From Streptomyces sp. man185 (GTDB lineage Bacteria > Actinomycetota > Actinomycetes > Streptomycetales > Streptomycetaceae): DNA of 64,000 nucleotides. Within the stretch, counting starts at the first letter, position 1. Every line of letters starts with the position of its first letter. The notes under the pieces were generated by a model. The model saw nothing but the letters and a program-made list of their open reading frames with translations. It was not told the DNA's origin and did no database searches. The stretch is from positions 100,375 through 164,374 of the forward strand of contig NTHE01000007.1 of NCBI GenBank assembly GCA_002551355.1. Reading direction: 5' to 3'. Below are positions 8,295-18,160 of this stretch, piece after piece. The position numbers and the translations under genes were made by a program.

Positions 8295-8627
8295 GTGGAA
8301 CCCACCTCCTTTGGACTCAGCGGCCACGGTCGTTCCGTGGCAGGAGGGTCGTGATGCGTGATGCAACGGTGTCCCCGAGGAGAACACCCGGCACTGACAA
8401 TCAGCTCCCGAACGATCCCGGTGACGGGGGTTCGGGGAGAGGCTCGCCGTGCTGGCCTGGGCAGACACCGGTGCAGACCGTACAGACTACCCGTAGACCG
8501 GCTTCCGGTTGAAATCAGGAGCTCAGAGGGCACAATCGAGACAGATGCAGTGTGAGAGGCGCTACACCCGCCGTGGTGCGGGAGGCGCTGGATTCACCCG
8601 CCCATCCGTCCGGCCAGGAGGTACTCC
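8295..8627. promoter_or_regulatory. divergent leader region of rpsF with short hairpin
   Basis: This 333-bp gap holds the promoters of rpsF (leftward) and of the small membrane protein (rightward). On the rpsF side a 7-bp stem, GCCACGG at 8323-8329 with CCGTGGC at 8335-8341, lies about 28 nt upstream of the rpsF start. Many bacteria have an S6:S18 autoregulatory leader in this place. I see a hairpin and a CCG, but cannot show that this is the same motif. No other structure is obvious. Confidence 0.3.
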
Positions 8628-8969
8628 ATGGCACAGACCATCCGCCCCGCAGGCTCCCGGTCTCCCGCCGGCCGCCGCGCCACCGGTTCGCTCTTCGCGA
8701 CGGACGGCAGGCCGCATCCCGTCCAGGACGTCCTGATGGTGGTGACCGGGGTGCTCGGCATCCTCGCGTTCGTCACGGCGATGTTCCACCATCTGCACCT
8801 GATCAGCTCCTGGGCAGGGCTCATCGGGATCCTGACCGGCGCCTACGGCCAGTACATCTCAAGGACCACCTGGGAGAGGTTCGGCCTGATCATGGGGCTT
8901 GGGGCCTCCGCGGTCGGCTTCTATCTCGGCATGGCCCACGGCGGCCTGTTCGGCGGCGTGATCACCTGA
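8628..8969 (+). CDS. small conserved membrane protein of unknown function
   Basis: 113 residues. A basic N-terminal tail of about 30 residues precedes three hydrophobic segments: VLMVVTGVLGILAFVTAMF (about 36-54), WAGLIGILTGAYGQYI (about 63-78) and FGLIMGLGASAVGFYLGMA (about 85-103). Start supported by AGGAGG 7 nt upstream. It sits between rpsF and the FemX-like gene, a position I recall for streptomycetes. No domain that I recognise. Confidence 0.8.
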   Translation: MAQTIRPAGSRSPAGRRATGSLFATDGRPHPVQDVLMVVTGVLGILAFVTAMFHHLHLISSWAGLIGILTGAYGQYISRTTWERFGLIMGLGASAVGFYLGMAHGGLFGGVIT

Positions 8970-9141
8970 CCGGAGCACCGGCCGGAGCACGGGCCGGAGC
9001 GGGCACTCGGGCGCCCGCACCGGCCCGTGTCGCGTTCCGTCACCCCGGGGCCAGGCCGGGCGCCCCTCGGTCACAGTAGGCTTCGGCGCGAGAGCCGGAG
9101 CCCCTGACCGATGGGGACACACCTGCCGAGGAGCGCCCCGC

Positions 9142-10260
9142 ATGAGCCTGACCCTGAGGACCATCAGCCGAGAGCAGCATCTGGCATACATCCAGAGCCT
9201 GCCCTCGGCCAGTCACTGCCAGGTCCCGGCGTGGGCTGATGTGAAGACCGAATGGCGCTCGGAGAACCTGGGCTGGTTCGACAAGAACGGCGAGATCGTC
9301 GGCGCCGGCCTCGTCCTGTACCGCCAGCTGCCCAAGATCAAGCGCTACCTGGCGTACCTCCCCGAGGGCCCGGTCATCAACTGGTACGCGCCGAACCTGG
9401 ACGACTGGCTGCAGCCGATGCTCGCCCACCTCAAGCAGCAGGGCGCCTTCTCCGTGAAGATGGGCCCGCCGGTGGTCATCCGCCGCTGGGACTCCGCGGC
9501 CATCAAGTCCGGCATCCAGGACCCGGACGTGAAGCGCCTGCGCGACGTCGAGGCCACGCACATCGAGCCGCGCGCCTTCGAGGTGGCGGACCGGCTGCGG
9601 AAGATGGGCTGGCAGCAGGGCGAGGACGGCGGCGCCGGATTCGGTGACGTACAGCCCCGCTACGTCTTCCAGGTGCCGCTGGCCAACCGTTCCCTGGAGG
9701 ACGTCCTCAAGGGCTTCAACCAGCTGTGGCGCCGCAACATCAAGAAGGCCGACAAGGCCGGCGTCGAGGTCGTCCAGGGCGGCTACGAGGACCTCGCCGA
9801 GTGGCAGCGGCTCTACGAGATCACCGCCGTGCGCGACCACTTCCGGCCGCGCCCGCTCTCGTACTTCCAGCGCATGTGGACCGTCCTCAACTCCGAGGAC
9901 CCCAACCGGATGCGGCTCTACTTCGCCCGGCACAACGGCGTGAACCTCTCCGCGGCCACGATGCTCGTCGTCGGCGGACACGTCTGGTACTCGTACGGCG
10001 CCTCCGACAACATCGGACGCGAGGTCCGGCCGTCGAACGCCATGCAGTGGCGCATGCTGCGCGACAGCTACGCGATGGGCGCGACCGTCTACGACCTGCG
10101 CGGCATCAGCGACTCGCTGGACGAGACCGACCACCTCTTCGGCCTGATCCAGTTCAAGGTCGGCACCGGTGGCGAGGCCGTCGAGTACGTCGGCGAGTGG
10201 GACTTCCCGCTCAACAAGCTGCTCCACAAGGCGCTCGACATGTATATGTCGCGCCGCTGA
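9142..10260 (+). CDS. femX: FemX-type peptidoglycan bridge amino-acyl transferase
   Basis: 372 residues, two GNAT-like subdomains of the FemABX family (here with YLAYLPEGPVINWY and the later NAMQWRMLRDSYAMGA). These enzymes use aminoacyl-tRNA to add bridge residues to the lipid II stem peptide at the inner face of the membrane. Streptomycetes have a single-glycine bridge to LL-diaminopimelate, and FemX is the enzyme assigned to that glycine. The central basic stretch RRNIKKADKAGVEV is typical. Followed 78 bp later by the alanine-racemase-like gene in the same direction. Confidence 0.9.
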   Translation: MSLTLRTISREQHLAYIQSLPSASHCQVPAWADVKTEWRSENLGWFDKNGEIVGAGLVLYRQLPKIKRYLAYLPEGPVINWYAPNLDDWLQPMLAHLKQQGAFSVKMGPPVVIRRWDSAAIKSGIQDPDVKRLRDVEATHIEPRAFEVADRLRKMGWQQGEDGGAGFGDVQPRYVFQVPLANRSLEDVLKGFNQLWRRNIKKADKAGVEVVQGGYEDLAEWQRLYEITAVRDHFRPRPLSYFQRMWTVLNSEDPNRMRLYFARHNGVNLSAATMLVVGGHVWYSYGASDNIGREVRPSNAMQWRMLRDSYAMGATVYDLRGISDSLDETDHLFGLIQFKVGTGGEAVEYVGEWDFPLNKLLHKALDMYMSRR

Positions 10261-10338
10261 CCGGCTTCAGTCACCCATCTCCGCACACCCCGTTCGCTCC
10301 TGATTCACCGCAGCCACCAGAAAGGTTCCGGGCCGGCC

Positions 10339-11370
10339 ATGGCGCTCTCCCTCTACGTCGACACCGCGCGCTGGCGGGCGCACCAGAAGTCCGTGATCGA
10401 CCAGTTCCCCGGTCTCGTACCCGTCTGCAAGGGCAACGGCTACGGCTTCGGCCATGAGCGCCTCGCCGACGAGACGATCCGCTTCGGGTCCGACACCCTC
10501 GCCGTCGGGACGACCTACGAGGCGGCCCGGATCAAGGACTGGTTCAGCGGCGACCTGCTCGTCCTGACCCCGTTCCGGCGTGGTGAGGAGCCCGTGCCGC
10601 TGCCCGACCGCGTCATCCGGTCCGTCTCCTCCGTCGACGGGGTGCACGCCCTGGTGGGCGCCCGGGTCGTCATCGAGTGCATGAGCTCGATGAAGCGCCA
10701 CGGCGTCAAGGAGGAGGAGCTCGGGCAGCTGCACGCGGCGATCGAGGACGTACGGCTCGAAGGCTTCGCCCTGCACCTGCCGCTGGACCGCACCGACGGC
10801 TCCGACGCCGTCGAGGAGGTCATCGGCTGGATGGACCGGCTGCGCGCGGCCCGGCTGCCGCTGCACACCATGTTCGTCAGCCATCTGCGCGCCGAGGAGC
10901 TGGCCCGGCTCCAGCAGCAGTTCCCGCAGACCCGCTTCCGCGCCCGGATCGGCACCCGGCTCTGGCTCGGCGACCACGAGGCCACCGAGTACCGGGGGGC
11001 CGTCCTGGACGTCACCCCCGTCGTCAAGGGTGACCGGTTCGGCTACCGCCAGCAGAAGGCCGCGTCCGACGGCTGGCTGGTCGTCGTGGCCGGCGGTACG
11101 TCGCACGGGGTCGGCCTGGAGGCTCCCAAGGCGCTGCACGGGGTGATGCCGAGGGCCAAGGGCGTCGCCCGCGCGGGCCTGGCCACGGTCAACCGCAACC
11201 TGTCGCCGTTCGTCTGGGCGGGCAAGCAGCGGTGGTTCGCCGAGCCGCCGCACATGCAGGTGTCGATCCTGTTCGTGCCCTCGGACGCCCAGGAGCCGCG
11301 GGTCGGTGACGAGCTGGTCGCCCATCTGCGCCACACGACCACCCAGTACGACCGGCTCGTCGACCGCTGA
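10339..11370 (+). CDS. alanine-racemase-like PLP-fold protein
   Basis: 343 residues. The N-terminal TIM-barrel resembles alanine racemase: VCKGNGYGFG places the PLP lysine at residue 31 and the conserved tyrosine at 35, and ARIGTRLWLG matches the phosphate/barrel-end motif. The C-terminal part lacks the usual GYADG with the second catalytic tyrosine and reads GGTSHGVGLE instead, and there is no clear SMD motif. It may be a PLP-binding protein with other activity or a divergent racemase. Location after femX suggests a cell-wall role. The true alr is probably elsewhere in the genome. Confidence 0.8.
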   Translation: MALSLYVDTARWRAHQKSVIDQFPGLVPVCKGNGYGFGHERLADETIRFGSDTLAVGTTYEAARIKDWFSGDLLVLTPFRRGEEPVPLPDRVIRSVSSVDGVHALVGARVVIECMSSMKRHGVKEEELGQLHAAIEDVRLEGFALHLPLDRTDGSDAVEEVIGWMDRLRAARLPLHTMFVSHLRAEELARLQQQFPQTRFRARIGTRLWLGDHEATEYRGAVLDVTPVVKGDRFGYRQQKAASDGWLVVVAGGTSHGVGLEAPKALHGVMPRAKGVARAGLATVNRNLSPFVWAGKQRWFAEPPHMQVSILFVPSDAQEPRVGDELVAHLRHTTTQYDRLVDR

Positions 11371-11375
11371 GCCGC

Positions 11376-11391
11376 CCGCCCTGAAGGGCGG
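11376..11391. terminator. short hairpin between convergent genes
   Basis: A 6-bp GC stem, CCGCCC at 11376-11381 and GGGCGG at 11386-11391, with a TGAA loop. It sits in the 28-bp gap between the convergent racemase-like and glycosyltransferase genes. Confidence 0.45.
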
Positions 11392-11398
11392 CCCCGGC

Positions 11399-12904
11399 TC
11401 AGGCGTCCCGGGTGGGCGTCGCGCCCCATTCCACCTGAGGTCCCGTGACCGTCCGAGCCGTGTGCCCGGACGGGCGGGCCTCGGGCGCGAGCACGAACGC
11501 GTCCGGAGCTCCGTCGAGCACGCCGCCCGACGGGTCGTCCGACCCGTCCCCGCGCACCGGGTCCTTCTCCGGCAGGAGGATGTCCCGGACGATCAGCGCG
11601 CACAGGTACAGCGTGCCCAGCAGGTGCAGGGCGATCGCGACCTGGTAGCCCTCCTGCGGCAGCCCCTGGTTCTTGTCCCCGCCGCTGGTGTAGGCGAGGT
11701 AGGACCAGATCCCGAGGAAGTACATGACCTCGCAGGCCTGCCAGATGAGGAAGTCGCGCCAGCGCGGGCGGGCCAGGACGGCCAGCGGGATCAGCCAGAG
11801 CACGTACTGGGGTGAGTAGACCTTGTTCGTGAGGATGAACGCGGCCACCACCAGGAACGCCAGTTGGGCGAAGCGTGGCCTGCGGGCCGCGGTCAGCGCC
11901 AGGCCGGCGATACCCGCGCAGAAGACGACCATCAGGACGACCGATGCGGTGTTGACCGTCTCCACGTCGATGGGCTTGCCGGTGCGCTGCGTGATGATCA
12001 GCCAGAACGAGCCGAAGTCGATGGGCCGCTCCTGGCTGAAGGTGTAGAACTTCCGCCACCCCTCGGGGGCGAAGACCATCACCGGCAGGTTCACCACCAG
12101 CCAGGCCCCGCCCGCGCCCAGCAGCGCCGTACCGAACTCGCGCCACCGGCCCGCCCGCCAGCAGAGCACCAGGAGTGGGCCGAGCAGCAGGACGGGATAG
12201 AGCTTGGCGGCCGTGGCCAGGCCGATGAGGACCCCGAACGCGAGCACCCGCCCCCGGGACCACATGAGCATTGCCGCGGCCGTCAGGGCGACGGCCAGCA
12301 GATCCCAGTTGATGGTCGCGGTGAGGACGAATGCGGGCGCCAGCGCGACCAGGAGACCGTCCCAGGGGCGACGCCGGTGCGTACGGACGGTGCACACGGC
12401 GATGACCACCGCGCAGATCATCAGCATGCCCGCGTTGACCATCCAGTACATCTGCTCGCGCTGCTGGATGGGGTCGCTGTCGGGCGTCAGCGTCAGCCAG
12501 GCCGCCACCTGCATGAACACCCCGGTCAGCACGGGGTACTCCAGGTACTGCATATCGCCGCTCAGCCGGTCGAAGTACGGCACGAGGCCGTCGGCGAACC
12601 CGCGTCCCAGAAAGAGGTGCGGAATGTCGGAGTAGCAGGCGTGCGTGTACTGCGACGTGGCGCCGCGGAACCAGGCCCATTCGTAGCAGGGGATCTTCTG
12701 CACCATGCCGAGGGCGAACATGCCGATCATGACCAGCGCGACGACGCGCACGGGTGTGAGCGGGCCGTCCCCGAGCCGCGCCCAGCGTCCCACCCGGCCG
12801 CCGAACAGCTCGCTGCCGGCCGCCGCGACCTCGTCCCTCTCGGTGGGCCGCACGACGGGCCGTTCCTGGTGCACGCTCGTGTCTTCTGCGCTGGGGCTTG
12901 GCAT
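11399..12904 (-). CDS. polytopic glycosyltransferase, GT87-like (DUF2029)
   Basis: 501 residues. An N-terminal soluble tail of about 55 residues is followed by about ten membrane helices. VEYPVLTGVF-like LEYPVLTGVFMQ after the first loop and NWDLLAVAL are typical of the GT-C/GT87 membrane mannosyl/arabinosyl transferase group, which use polyprenyl-phosphate sugars on the outer face. A cytosolic tail of about 70 residues ends the protein. ATG at 12904 is chosen over ATG 12913 for its AGGA 8 nt upstream. It is downstream of the PBP gene in the same direction, separated by a terminator. The acceptor is unknown. Confidence 0.85.
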   Translation of the reverse strand: MPSPSAEDTSVHQERPVVRPTERDEVAAAGSELFGGRVGRWARLGDGPLTPVRVVALVMIGMFALGMVQKIPCYEWAWFRGATSQYTHACYSDIPHLFLGRGFADGLVPYFDRLSGDMQYLEYPVLTGVFMQVAAWLTLTPDSDPIQQREQMYWMVNAGMLMICAVVIAVCTVRTHRRRPWDGLLVALAPAFVLTATINWDLLAVALTAAAMLMWSRGRVLAFGVLIGLATAAKLYPVLLLGPLLVLCWRAGRWREFGTALLGAGGAWLVVNLPVMVFAPEGWRKFYTFSQERPIDFGSFWLIITQRTGKPIDVETVNTASVVLMVVFCAGIAGLALTAARRPRFAQLAFLVVAAFILTNKVYSPQYVLWLIPLAVLARPRWRDFLIWQACEVMYFLGIWSYLAYTSGGDKNQGLPQEGYQVAIALHLLGTLYLCALIVRDILLPEKDPVRGDGSDDPSGGVLDGAPDAFVLAPEARPSGHTARTVTGPQVEWGATPTRDA

Positions 12905-13000
12905 GCCGCACATCCTGCCGTACGGGGCTGTGCCCGGGGCAAGGACCGCCCGGGGGACACGGCAGAGAGGCCAGGACTCCGCATCTCGCGTGGAACATGG

Positions 13001-13039
13001 CGAGGGCCGCCGTACCCGGGTGGGTACGGCGGCCCTCGC
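13001..13039 (-). terminator. PBP gene terminator
   Basis: A perfect 18-bp stem (13001-13018 with 13022-13039) with a 3-nt loop, 45 nt downstream of the PBP stop. Confidence 0.85.
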
Positions 13040-13083
13040 GGCTGTGCGCGTCCGGCCCGTGAGGGTCCCGGCCGGCGGCACGG

Positions 13084-15846
13084 CTATCCGGAGTTGCCCC
13101 AGATGGAGCCGGTTCCGCCCGGGTTGCCGTTGGCTCCCTGGGCGCCGCCGTTGTCGGTGCCGTCGGTCGTTCCGGTGTTGTCGCCACCACCGTCGGCTCC
13201 GGTGTTGTCGCCGCCTCCGCCGTCGGCCCCGGCGTTCTCGCCTCCGCCGTCGGCCCCGGCGTTCGCGCCGCCGTTGGCCTCCTCGCAGTTCGGGTCGAAG
13301 ATGCCGCAGGTTTCGGTCGGCGTCGGCGTCGGGCTCGGGGTGGTCGGCGTCGGGGACGGAGTGGGCGTCGTCGGGTCGTCGGAGGGCGTCTCGGAAGGCG
13401 TGGGACTGGGCGTCGGGCTGGGGCTGACCGCGCCGCCGCCCCACACGACATCGCCCGGGTCCTGCGGCTTCGGGAAGGCGATGGCCTTCTTGCCCTTCAT
13501 CGCCCCGGTCATGTAGTCGTGCCAGATGGAGGCCGGGAACGAGTTTCCGTGGATCTTCTCCTCACCACCCGTCCCGAACATCTCCTCGAACTTGCGCGTC
13601 TTGTTCGTCTCATCGTCGTCGAGGCGGAACATGCTGATGGCGGTCGAGATCTGCGGCGTGTACCCGACGAACCATGCGGACCGGTTGCCGTCGGTCGTAC
13701 CGGTCTTGCCCGCGGCCTGCCGGCCCTCCAGCTTGGCGGGTTCGCCCGTCCCGTTCTCCACGACGTTCTTCAGCACGTCCGTGACGTTGTCGGCGATCAT
13801 CGGGCTGAAGGCGCGCTTGGACTTCTTCTTGTGCTGGAAGACGGGCACGCCCCTCTCCTTCACCTCCGTCACGGAGTAGGTGTCGTTCTGCTGGCCACTC
13901 GTGGCGAAGGTGGCGTAGGAGCCCGCCATGCGGATGGCGCTGGGCGACGAGGTGCCGATGGAGAACGAGGGAACGGTCGCGTCCGCCATGAAGGTGTCGT
14001 CCTTCAGACCGGAGGCGACGGCGACGTCCTTGACCTTGTCCGTCCCGACATCCATGCCGAGCTGCACGAACGGGGAGTTGGCCGACTTCTCCATGGCCGT
14101 CCGCAGGTCGATCTCACCGTAGTCGTAGTTGCCGTCGTTGGTCTGGCGCCATTCCTCGTCGTCCTCGTTGAGCCAGATCTTGCCCGTGTAGTCCCTGATT
14201 CGCAGGCCGTCGTCGCCGTTGTAGATGCTCTTCGGCGAGACCTGGGTGCGCTGGGACTCGCTCTGCTCCGGCGGGCCGGAGGGATCGCGCACGCCGTACT
14301 GCATGGCCGCCGCCAGCACGAAGGGCTTCCACGTCGAACCGACCTGGGCACCCGTGGCGTCAGCGTTGTTCGTGAAGTGCGTGGTGGCGTCCTGACCGCC
14401 GTACGTGGCGATGATGGCGCCGGTCTTCGCGTCCACGGAAGCACCGCCGAACTCGACGTGGGTGTCCGTCTTGGGGCGCTCCTTGGGCCGGATCTTGGCC
14501 TTGTAGACCTTCTTCACGGCTGCTTCGAGCTGTTCCACCCGCTTCTTCTGGAAGGTGGTGTGGATCTCGAAGCCACCCAGTTCGAGGTCCTTGGCGGTGA
14601 TGCCCTTGTCGTTGTTGGCGAGGAAGTACTTCTTGGAGAGCTCCACCAGGTAGCCGGTCTGGCCGCCCAGCTTGGCGTCCTTCTTCGGCGGCAGCGGGTC
14701 CGGGAACTTCGTGTACTTGGCGCGGTCCGCCTGCGTCATCCGCCCGTCCTTGACCTGCTCGTCAAGGATCCACTCCCAACGCTCCTTGGCCCGCTTGGTG
14801 TTCTTCTCCGGGGTCGCATTGGTCTTGTCGATGTCGGTGGCGCCGGCGGGGTCGTAGTAACTCGCACCCTTGAGCAGGGTGGCCAGGAAGGCGCACTCGC
14901 TCGCGTTCAGCTCGTCGGCGTCCTTGTTGTAATAGGTGCGGGCTGCCGCCTGCAGCCCGGAGGCCCCACGTCCGTAGTACGAGACGTTGAGGTAGCCCTC
15001 CATCACCTCTTCCTTCTTCATCTCGCCGCCGACCTTGAGCGTGATGAAGAGCTCCTGGAACTTCCGCTTGAGCGTCTGGTCCTGGCTGAGCATGGAGTTC
15101 TTCACGTACTGCTGGGTGATGGTCGACCCGCCCTGGGTCTCACCACCCGTGGCCATGTTGAAGAACGCGCGCCCAATGCCCACCGGGTCGATGCCGCGGT
15201 CCGAGTTGAAGCTCTTGTTCTCGGCGGAGATCACGGCGTTGCGCATCTCCACCGGGATCTGCTCGTAGTTGAGCTCCTGGCGGTTGACCGCGCCACCGGT
15301 CGCGACCATCTGCGAGCCGTCGGCCCAGTAGTAGACGTTGTTCTGCGCCTTGGCAGCCTTGTTGATGTCCGGCGGTACCACCAGGGCGTAGGCGATGCCT
15401 CCGATACCCATCAGCACGCCGAGGAACCCCAGACAGAGCCCCGATACCAGCTTCCACGAGGGCACCCAGCGACGGAACCCGTACTTGCCGTAGCGCGGGT
15501 AGTCGATCATCCGCTTCTTGCCGGGGCCACCGCTGTCGCGCCCTTGGCCCCCCGGGCCGTCGGAACCTCCGCCGCCACCGCGGCGTCGGCCACCGCCGCC
15601 CGCGCCGTGGCCCCCGGCGTCTGCGCCCCGGCGCCTGCCGCCCTTCTGGGCAGCGCGGCGGGCCTCGGCGCGGCTGCCGTACTGAGGCTGCTCGCCGTAC
15701 GACTCGGACGGCGATTCGGAGGGTGATGACGAAGTGTCTCTGCGTGACGGGACTGCTCGGCGTCCGGTCGACTGCTGGGCGGCTCGTCTGGCCGCGGCAC
15801 GCCCGCCACCTTGTGGCTGCGGCGTTTTGCGACGGTGCTCGCTCAT
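13084..15846 (-). CDS. bifunctional penicillin-binding protein (class A)
   Basis: 920 residues. A basic, disordered cytoplasmic tail (1-130) and one membrane helix (about 132-156) precede the GT51 glycosyltransferase domain with SAENKSFNSDRG (about 207-218) and QGGSTITQQY (238-247). The transpeptidase domain follows with STWK (504-507), SAN (588-590) and KTGTT (714-718). The last 130 residues are a Pro/Thr/Ser linker then Gly/Asn/Asp repeats ending WGNSG, presumably outside the cell. It polymerises lipid II and crosslinks the stem peptides. The stem-peptide bridge enzyme FemX is nearby. Confidence 0.95.
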   Translation of the reverse strand: MSEHRRKTPQPQGGGRAAARRAAQQSTGRRAVPSRRDTSSSPSESPSESYGEQPQYGSRAEARRAAQKGGRRRGADAGGHGAGGGGRRRGGGGGSDGPGGQGRDSGGPGKKRMIDYPRYGKYGFRRWVPSWKLVSGLCLGFLGVLMGIGGIAYALVVPPDINKAAKAQNNVYYWADGSQMVATGGAVNRQELNYEQIPVEMRNAVISAENKSFNSDRGIDPVGIGRAFFNMATGGETQGGSTITQQYVKNSMLSQDQTLKRKFQELFITLKVGGEMKKEEVMEGYLNVSYYGRGASGLQAAARTYYNKDADELNASECAFLATLLKGASYYDPAGATDIDKTNATPEKNTKRAKERWEWILDEQVKDGRMTQADRAKYTKFPDPLPPKKDAKLGGQTGYLVELSKKYFLANNDKGITAKDLELGGFEIHTTFQKKRVEQLEAAVKKVYKAKIRPKERPKTDTHVEFGGASVDAKTGAIIATYGGQDATTHFTNNADATGAQVGSTWKPFVLAAAMQYGVRDPSGPPEQSESQRTQVSPKSIYNGDDGLRIRDYTGKIWLNEDDEEWRQTNDGNYDYGEIDLRTAMEKSANSPFVQLGMDVGTDKVKDVAVASGLKDDTFMADATVPSFSIGTSSPSAIRMAGSYATFATSGQQNDTYSVTEVKERGVPVFQHKKKSKRAFSPMIADNVTDVLKNVVENGTGEPAKLEGRQAAGKTGTTDGNRSAWFVGYTPQISTAISMFRLDDDETNKTRKFEEMFGTGGEEKIHGNSFPASIWHDYMTGAMKGKKAIAFPKPQDPGDVVWGGGAVSPSPTPSPTPSETPSDDPTTPTPSPTPTTPSPTPTPTETCGIFDPNCEEANGGANAGADGGGENAGADGGGGDNTGADGGGDNTGTTDGTDNGGAQGANGNPGGTGSIWGNSG

Positions 15847-16146
15847 GGAACGACTACTCCTCGGGCAGGCGAGAGCGCCTGGAAGCGGCAGTTGAGATCC
15901 GGTCCCCCCGAATTACGGACAAGCCACTGCGGAAGGCTCATCCGCAGTACATCCGGCAGTCCGCGATGACTGACGCGCGAAAGGGCCTCGCGGTTCCCGG
16001 TGGTCTGCATGCCGCACAGACTACGCACGGTCAAAACCCGCCTAGGGCCGAACTTCACCCCAAACAACGCAAGTCGAACCCTGGGAATTGCCGATGTGAC
16101 GCCGTTCACGAAGGTCACCCTTGTCGAACAGGACGGACCGATCTAT

Positions 16147-16179
16147 CGTGCTGATGTATCGAGTCGATACATCAGCACG
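16147..16179. promoter_or_regulatory. perfect inverted-repeat operator upstream of PadR gene
   Basis: The 15-bp arms CGTGCTGATGTATCG (16147-16161) and CGATACATCAGCACG (16165-16179) are perfect complements with a 3-bp spacer. They contain ATGT...ACAT, the core of PadR operators. This is the only strong element in the 400-bp gap between the PBP gene and the PadR gene (15847-16246); it is 67 nt before the PadR start. Autorepression is inferred. Confidence 0.7.
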
Positions 16180-16246
16180 GCATAAGTACGCGGGTGACAC
16201 CGGCGGACCGTGCCGACAGAAGCAGCGGGAGAAGGAGGAGGCACCG

Positions 16247-16954
16247 GTGAGCCGACGCTCCGGCATCCTCGAGTTCGCCGTTCTCGGCCTGCTCCGCGAA
16301 TCGCCGATGCACGGCTATGAGCTGCGCAAACGCCTCAACACCTCCCTGGGGATCTTTCGTGCGTTCAGCTACGGAACCCTCTACCCCTGCCTCAAGACGC
16401 TGGTCGCCAGCGGCTGGTTGATCGAGGAGCCCGCCGGGGACCCGGCGGACACCGCGCCGGTCACCGGACGCTCGCCCGCTTCCTCGTCCTCACTGACAGG
16501 ACGCCGGGCGAAGATCGTCTACCGGTTGACGGCAGAAGGTAAGGAGCACTTCGAGGAGCTGCTGTCGCACACCGGTCCGGATGCCTGGGAGGACGAGCAC
16601 TTCGCAGCGCGCTTCGCCTTCTTCGGCCAGACCGAACGCGATGTGCGGATGCGGGTCCTGGAAGGCCGGCGCAGTCGGCTGGAGGAGCGCCTGGAGAAGA
16701 TGCGCGCCTCTCTCGCCCGCACCCGCGAACGACTCGACGACTACACACTTGAGCTGCAGCGACACGGCATGGAGTCCGTGGAGCGCGAAGTGCGCTGGCT
16801 GAACGAGCTCATCGAGAGCGAGCGATCGGGACGGGATCGGCGACGATCCTCGCCCGAGGGCTCTGCTCAGCAGGACACACCTGGAGAGACGGGCGGCCTG
16901 CCCCGGCATCGGGACAACACCCCGCCGGATCCGTCCGACGACACCGCCAAGTGA
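16247..16954 (+). CDS. PadR-family transcriptional regulator
   Basis: 235 residues. The PadR winged-helix domain is at the N-terminus: [20 protein letters not shown], then [16 protein letters not shown] and, after a Ser-rich insert of about 30 residues in the wing, [19 protein letters not shown] long helical region (about 120-195) is the Vir-type dimerisation domain, and the tail is disordered. The start GTG at 16247 follows GGAGGAG by 6 nt. It precedes the inositol phosphate synthase by 59 bp and probably shares its transcript, and may control it through the inverted repeat at 16147. Confidence 0.9.
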   Translation: MSRRSGILEFAVLGLLRESPMHGYELRKRLNTSLGIFRAFSYGTLYPCLKTLVASGWLIEEPAGDPADTAPVTGRSPASSSSLTGRRAKIVYRLTAEGKEHFEELLSHTGPDAWEDEHFAARFAFFGQTERDVRMRVLEGRRSRLEERLEKMRASLARTRERLDDYTLELQRHGMESVEREVRWLNELIESERSGRDRRRSSPEGSAQQDTPGETGGLPRHRDNTPPDPSDDTAK

Positions 16955-17013
16955 AGTCATCGCACTCCGCGGCGACTTCATCGGAAACACCGATTACACA
17001 GGGAGCAACCGGA

Positions 17014-18096
17014 ATGGGTTCGGTTCGCGTAGCCATCGTAGGCGTGGGCAACTGCGCCGCCTCGCTGGTGCAGGGCGTCGAGTACTACAAGGACGCCGAT
17101 CCGGCCGGCAAGGTGCCCGGTCTGATGCACGTCCAGTTCGGCGATTACCACGTCAGTGACGTCGAGTTCGTCGCCGCCTTCGACGTCGACGCGAAGAAGG
17201 TCGGCCTCGACCTCGCGGACGCCATCGGCGCCAGCGAGAACAACACCATCAAGATCGCGGACGTGCCGAACACCGGCGTGACCGTCCAGCGCGGCCACAC
17301 CCACGACGGTCTCGGCAAGTACTACCGCGAGACGATCGAGGAGTCCGCGGACGCCCCGGTCGACGTCGTCCAGGTCCTCAAGGACAAGCAGGTCGACGTT
17401 CTCGTCTGCTACCTGCCCGTCGGTTCCGAGATCGCGGCGAAGTTCTACGCGCAGTGCGCCATCGACGCCAAGGTCGCGTTCGTCAACGCCCTCCCGGTCT
17501 TCATCGCCGGCACCAAGGAGTGGGCGGACAAGTTCACCGAGGCCGGTGTCCCGATCGTCGGCGACGACATCAAGTCCCAGGTGGGCGCCACCATCACGCA
17601 CCGCGTGATGGCGAAGCTCTTCGAGGACCGCGGTGTCATCCTGGACCGCACGATGCAGCTGAACGTCGGCGGCAACATGGACTTCAAGAACATGCTCGAG
17701 CGTGAGCGCCTGGAGTCCAAGAAGATCTCGAAGACGCAGGCCGTCACCTCGCAGATCCGTGACCGTGAGCTCGGCGCGGACAACGTCCACATCGGCCCCT
17801 CGGACTACGTGGCCTGGCTGGACGACCGCAAGTGGGCGTACGTGCGCCTCGAGGGCCGCGCGTTCGGCGACGTTCCGCTGAACCTGGAGTACAAGCTCGA
17901 GGTGTGGGACTCCCCGAACTCGGCCGGTGTCATCATCGACGCCGTCCGTGCGGCGAAGATCGCCAAGGACCGCGGCATCGGTGGCCCGATCCTCTCGGCT
18001 TCGAGCTACTTCATGAAGAGCCCGCCGGTGCAGTACTTCGACGACGAGGCGCGCGAGAACGTCGAGAAGTTCATCAACGGCGACACCGAGAGCTGA
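17014..18096 (+). CDS. inositol-3-phosphate (myo-inositol-1-phosphate) synthase
   Basis: 360 residues. NAD-dependent isomerase converting glucose 6-phosphate to inositol 3-phosphate, the first step to inositol, mycothiol and phosphatidylinositol. The dinucleotide fold is [20 protein letters not shown]; further signatures are [25 protein letters not shown] and [10 protein letters not shown]. The ATG at 17014 has AGGGAG upstream. The short actinobacterial form. PadR lies directly upstream and a strong hairpin (18161-18205) ends the unit. Confidence 0.95.
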   Translation: MGSVRVAIVGVGNCAASLVQGVEYYKDADPAGKVPGLMHVQFGDYHVSDVEFVAAFDVDAKKVGLDLADAIGASENNTIKIADVPNTGVTVQRGHTHDGLGKYYRETIEESADAPVDVVQVLKDKQVDVLVCYLPVGSEIAAKFYAQCAIDAKVAFVNALPVFIAGTKEWADKFTEAGVPIVGDDIKSQVGATITHRVMAKLFEDRGVILDRTMQLNVGGNMDFKNMLERERLESKKISKTQAVTSQIRDRELGADNVHIGPSDYVAWLDDRKWAYVRLEGRAFGDVPLNLEYKLEVWDSPNSAGVIIDAVRAAKIAKDRGIGGPILSASSYFMKSPPVQYFDDEARENVEKFINGDTES

Positions 18097-18160
18097 ACCG
18101 GCCTTATCGGCTGACAGCTTCACCGGAGCGCTGAGCGGAGACGCTCACCTCTTCCTGCCG

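Noticed and set aside
13100..13430. Tandem GGDNTGADGGG repeats as a mobile or CRISPR-like repeat
   Set aside because: They lie in frame in the extracellular tail of the PBP and are low-complexity protein repeats with no spacer pattern.
11043..13451. An 802-codon minus frame running across the racemase-like and GT87 genes
   Set aside because: It spans two real genes on opposite strands in a different frame and has low-complexity Arg/Pro content.
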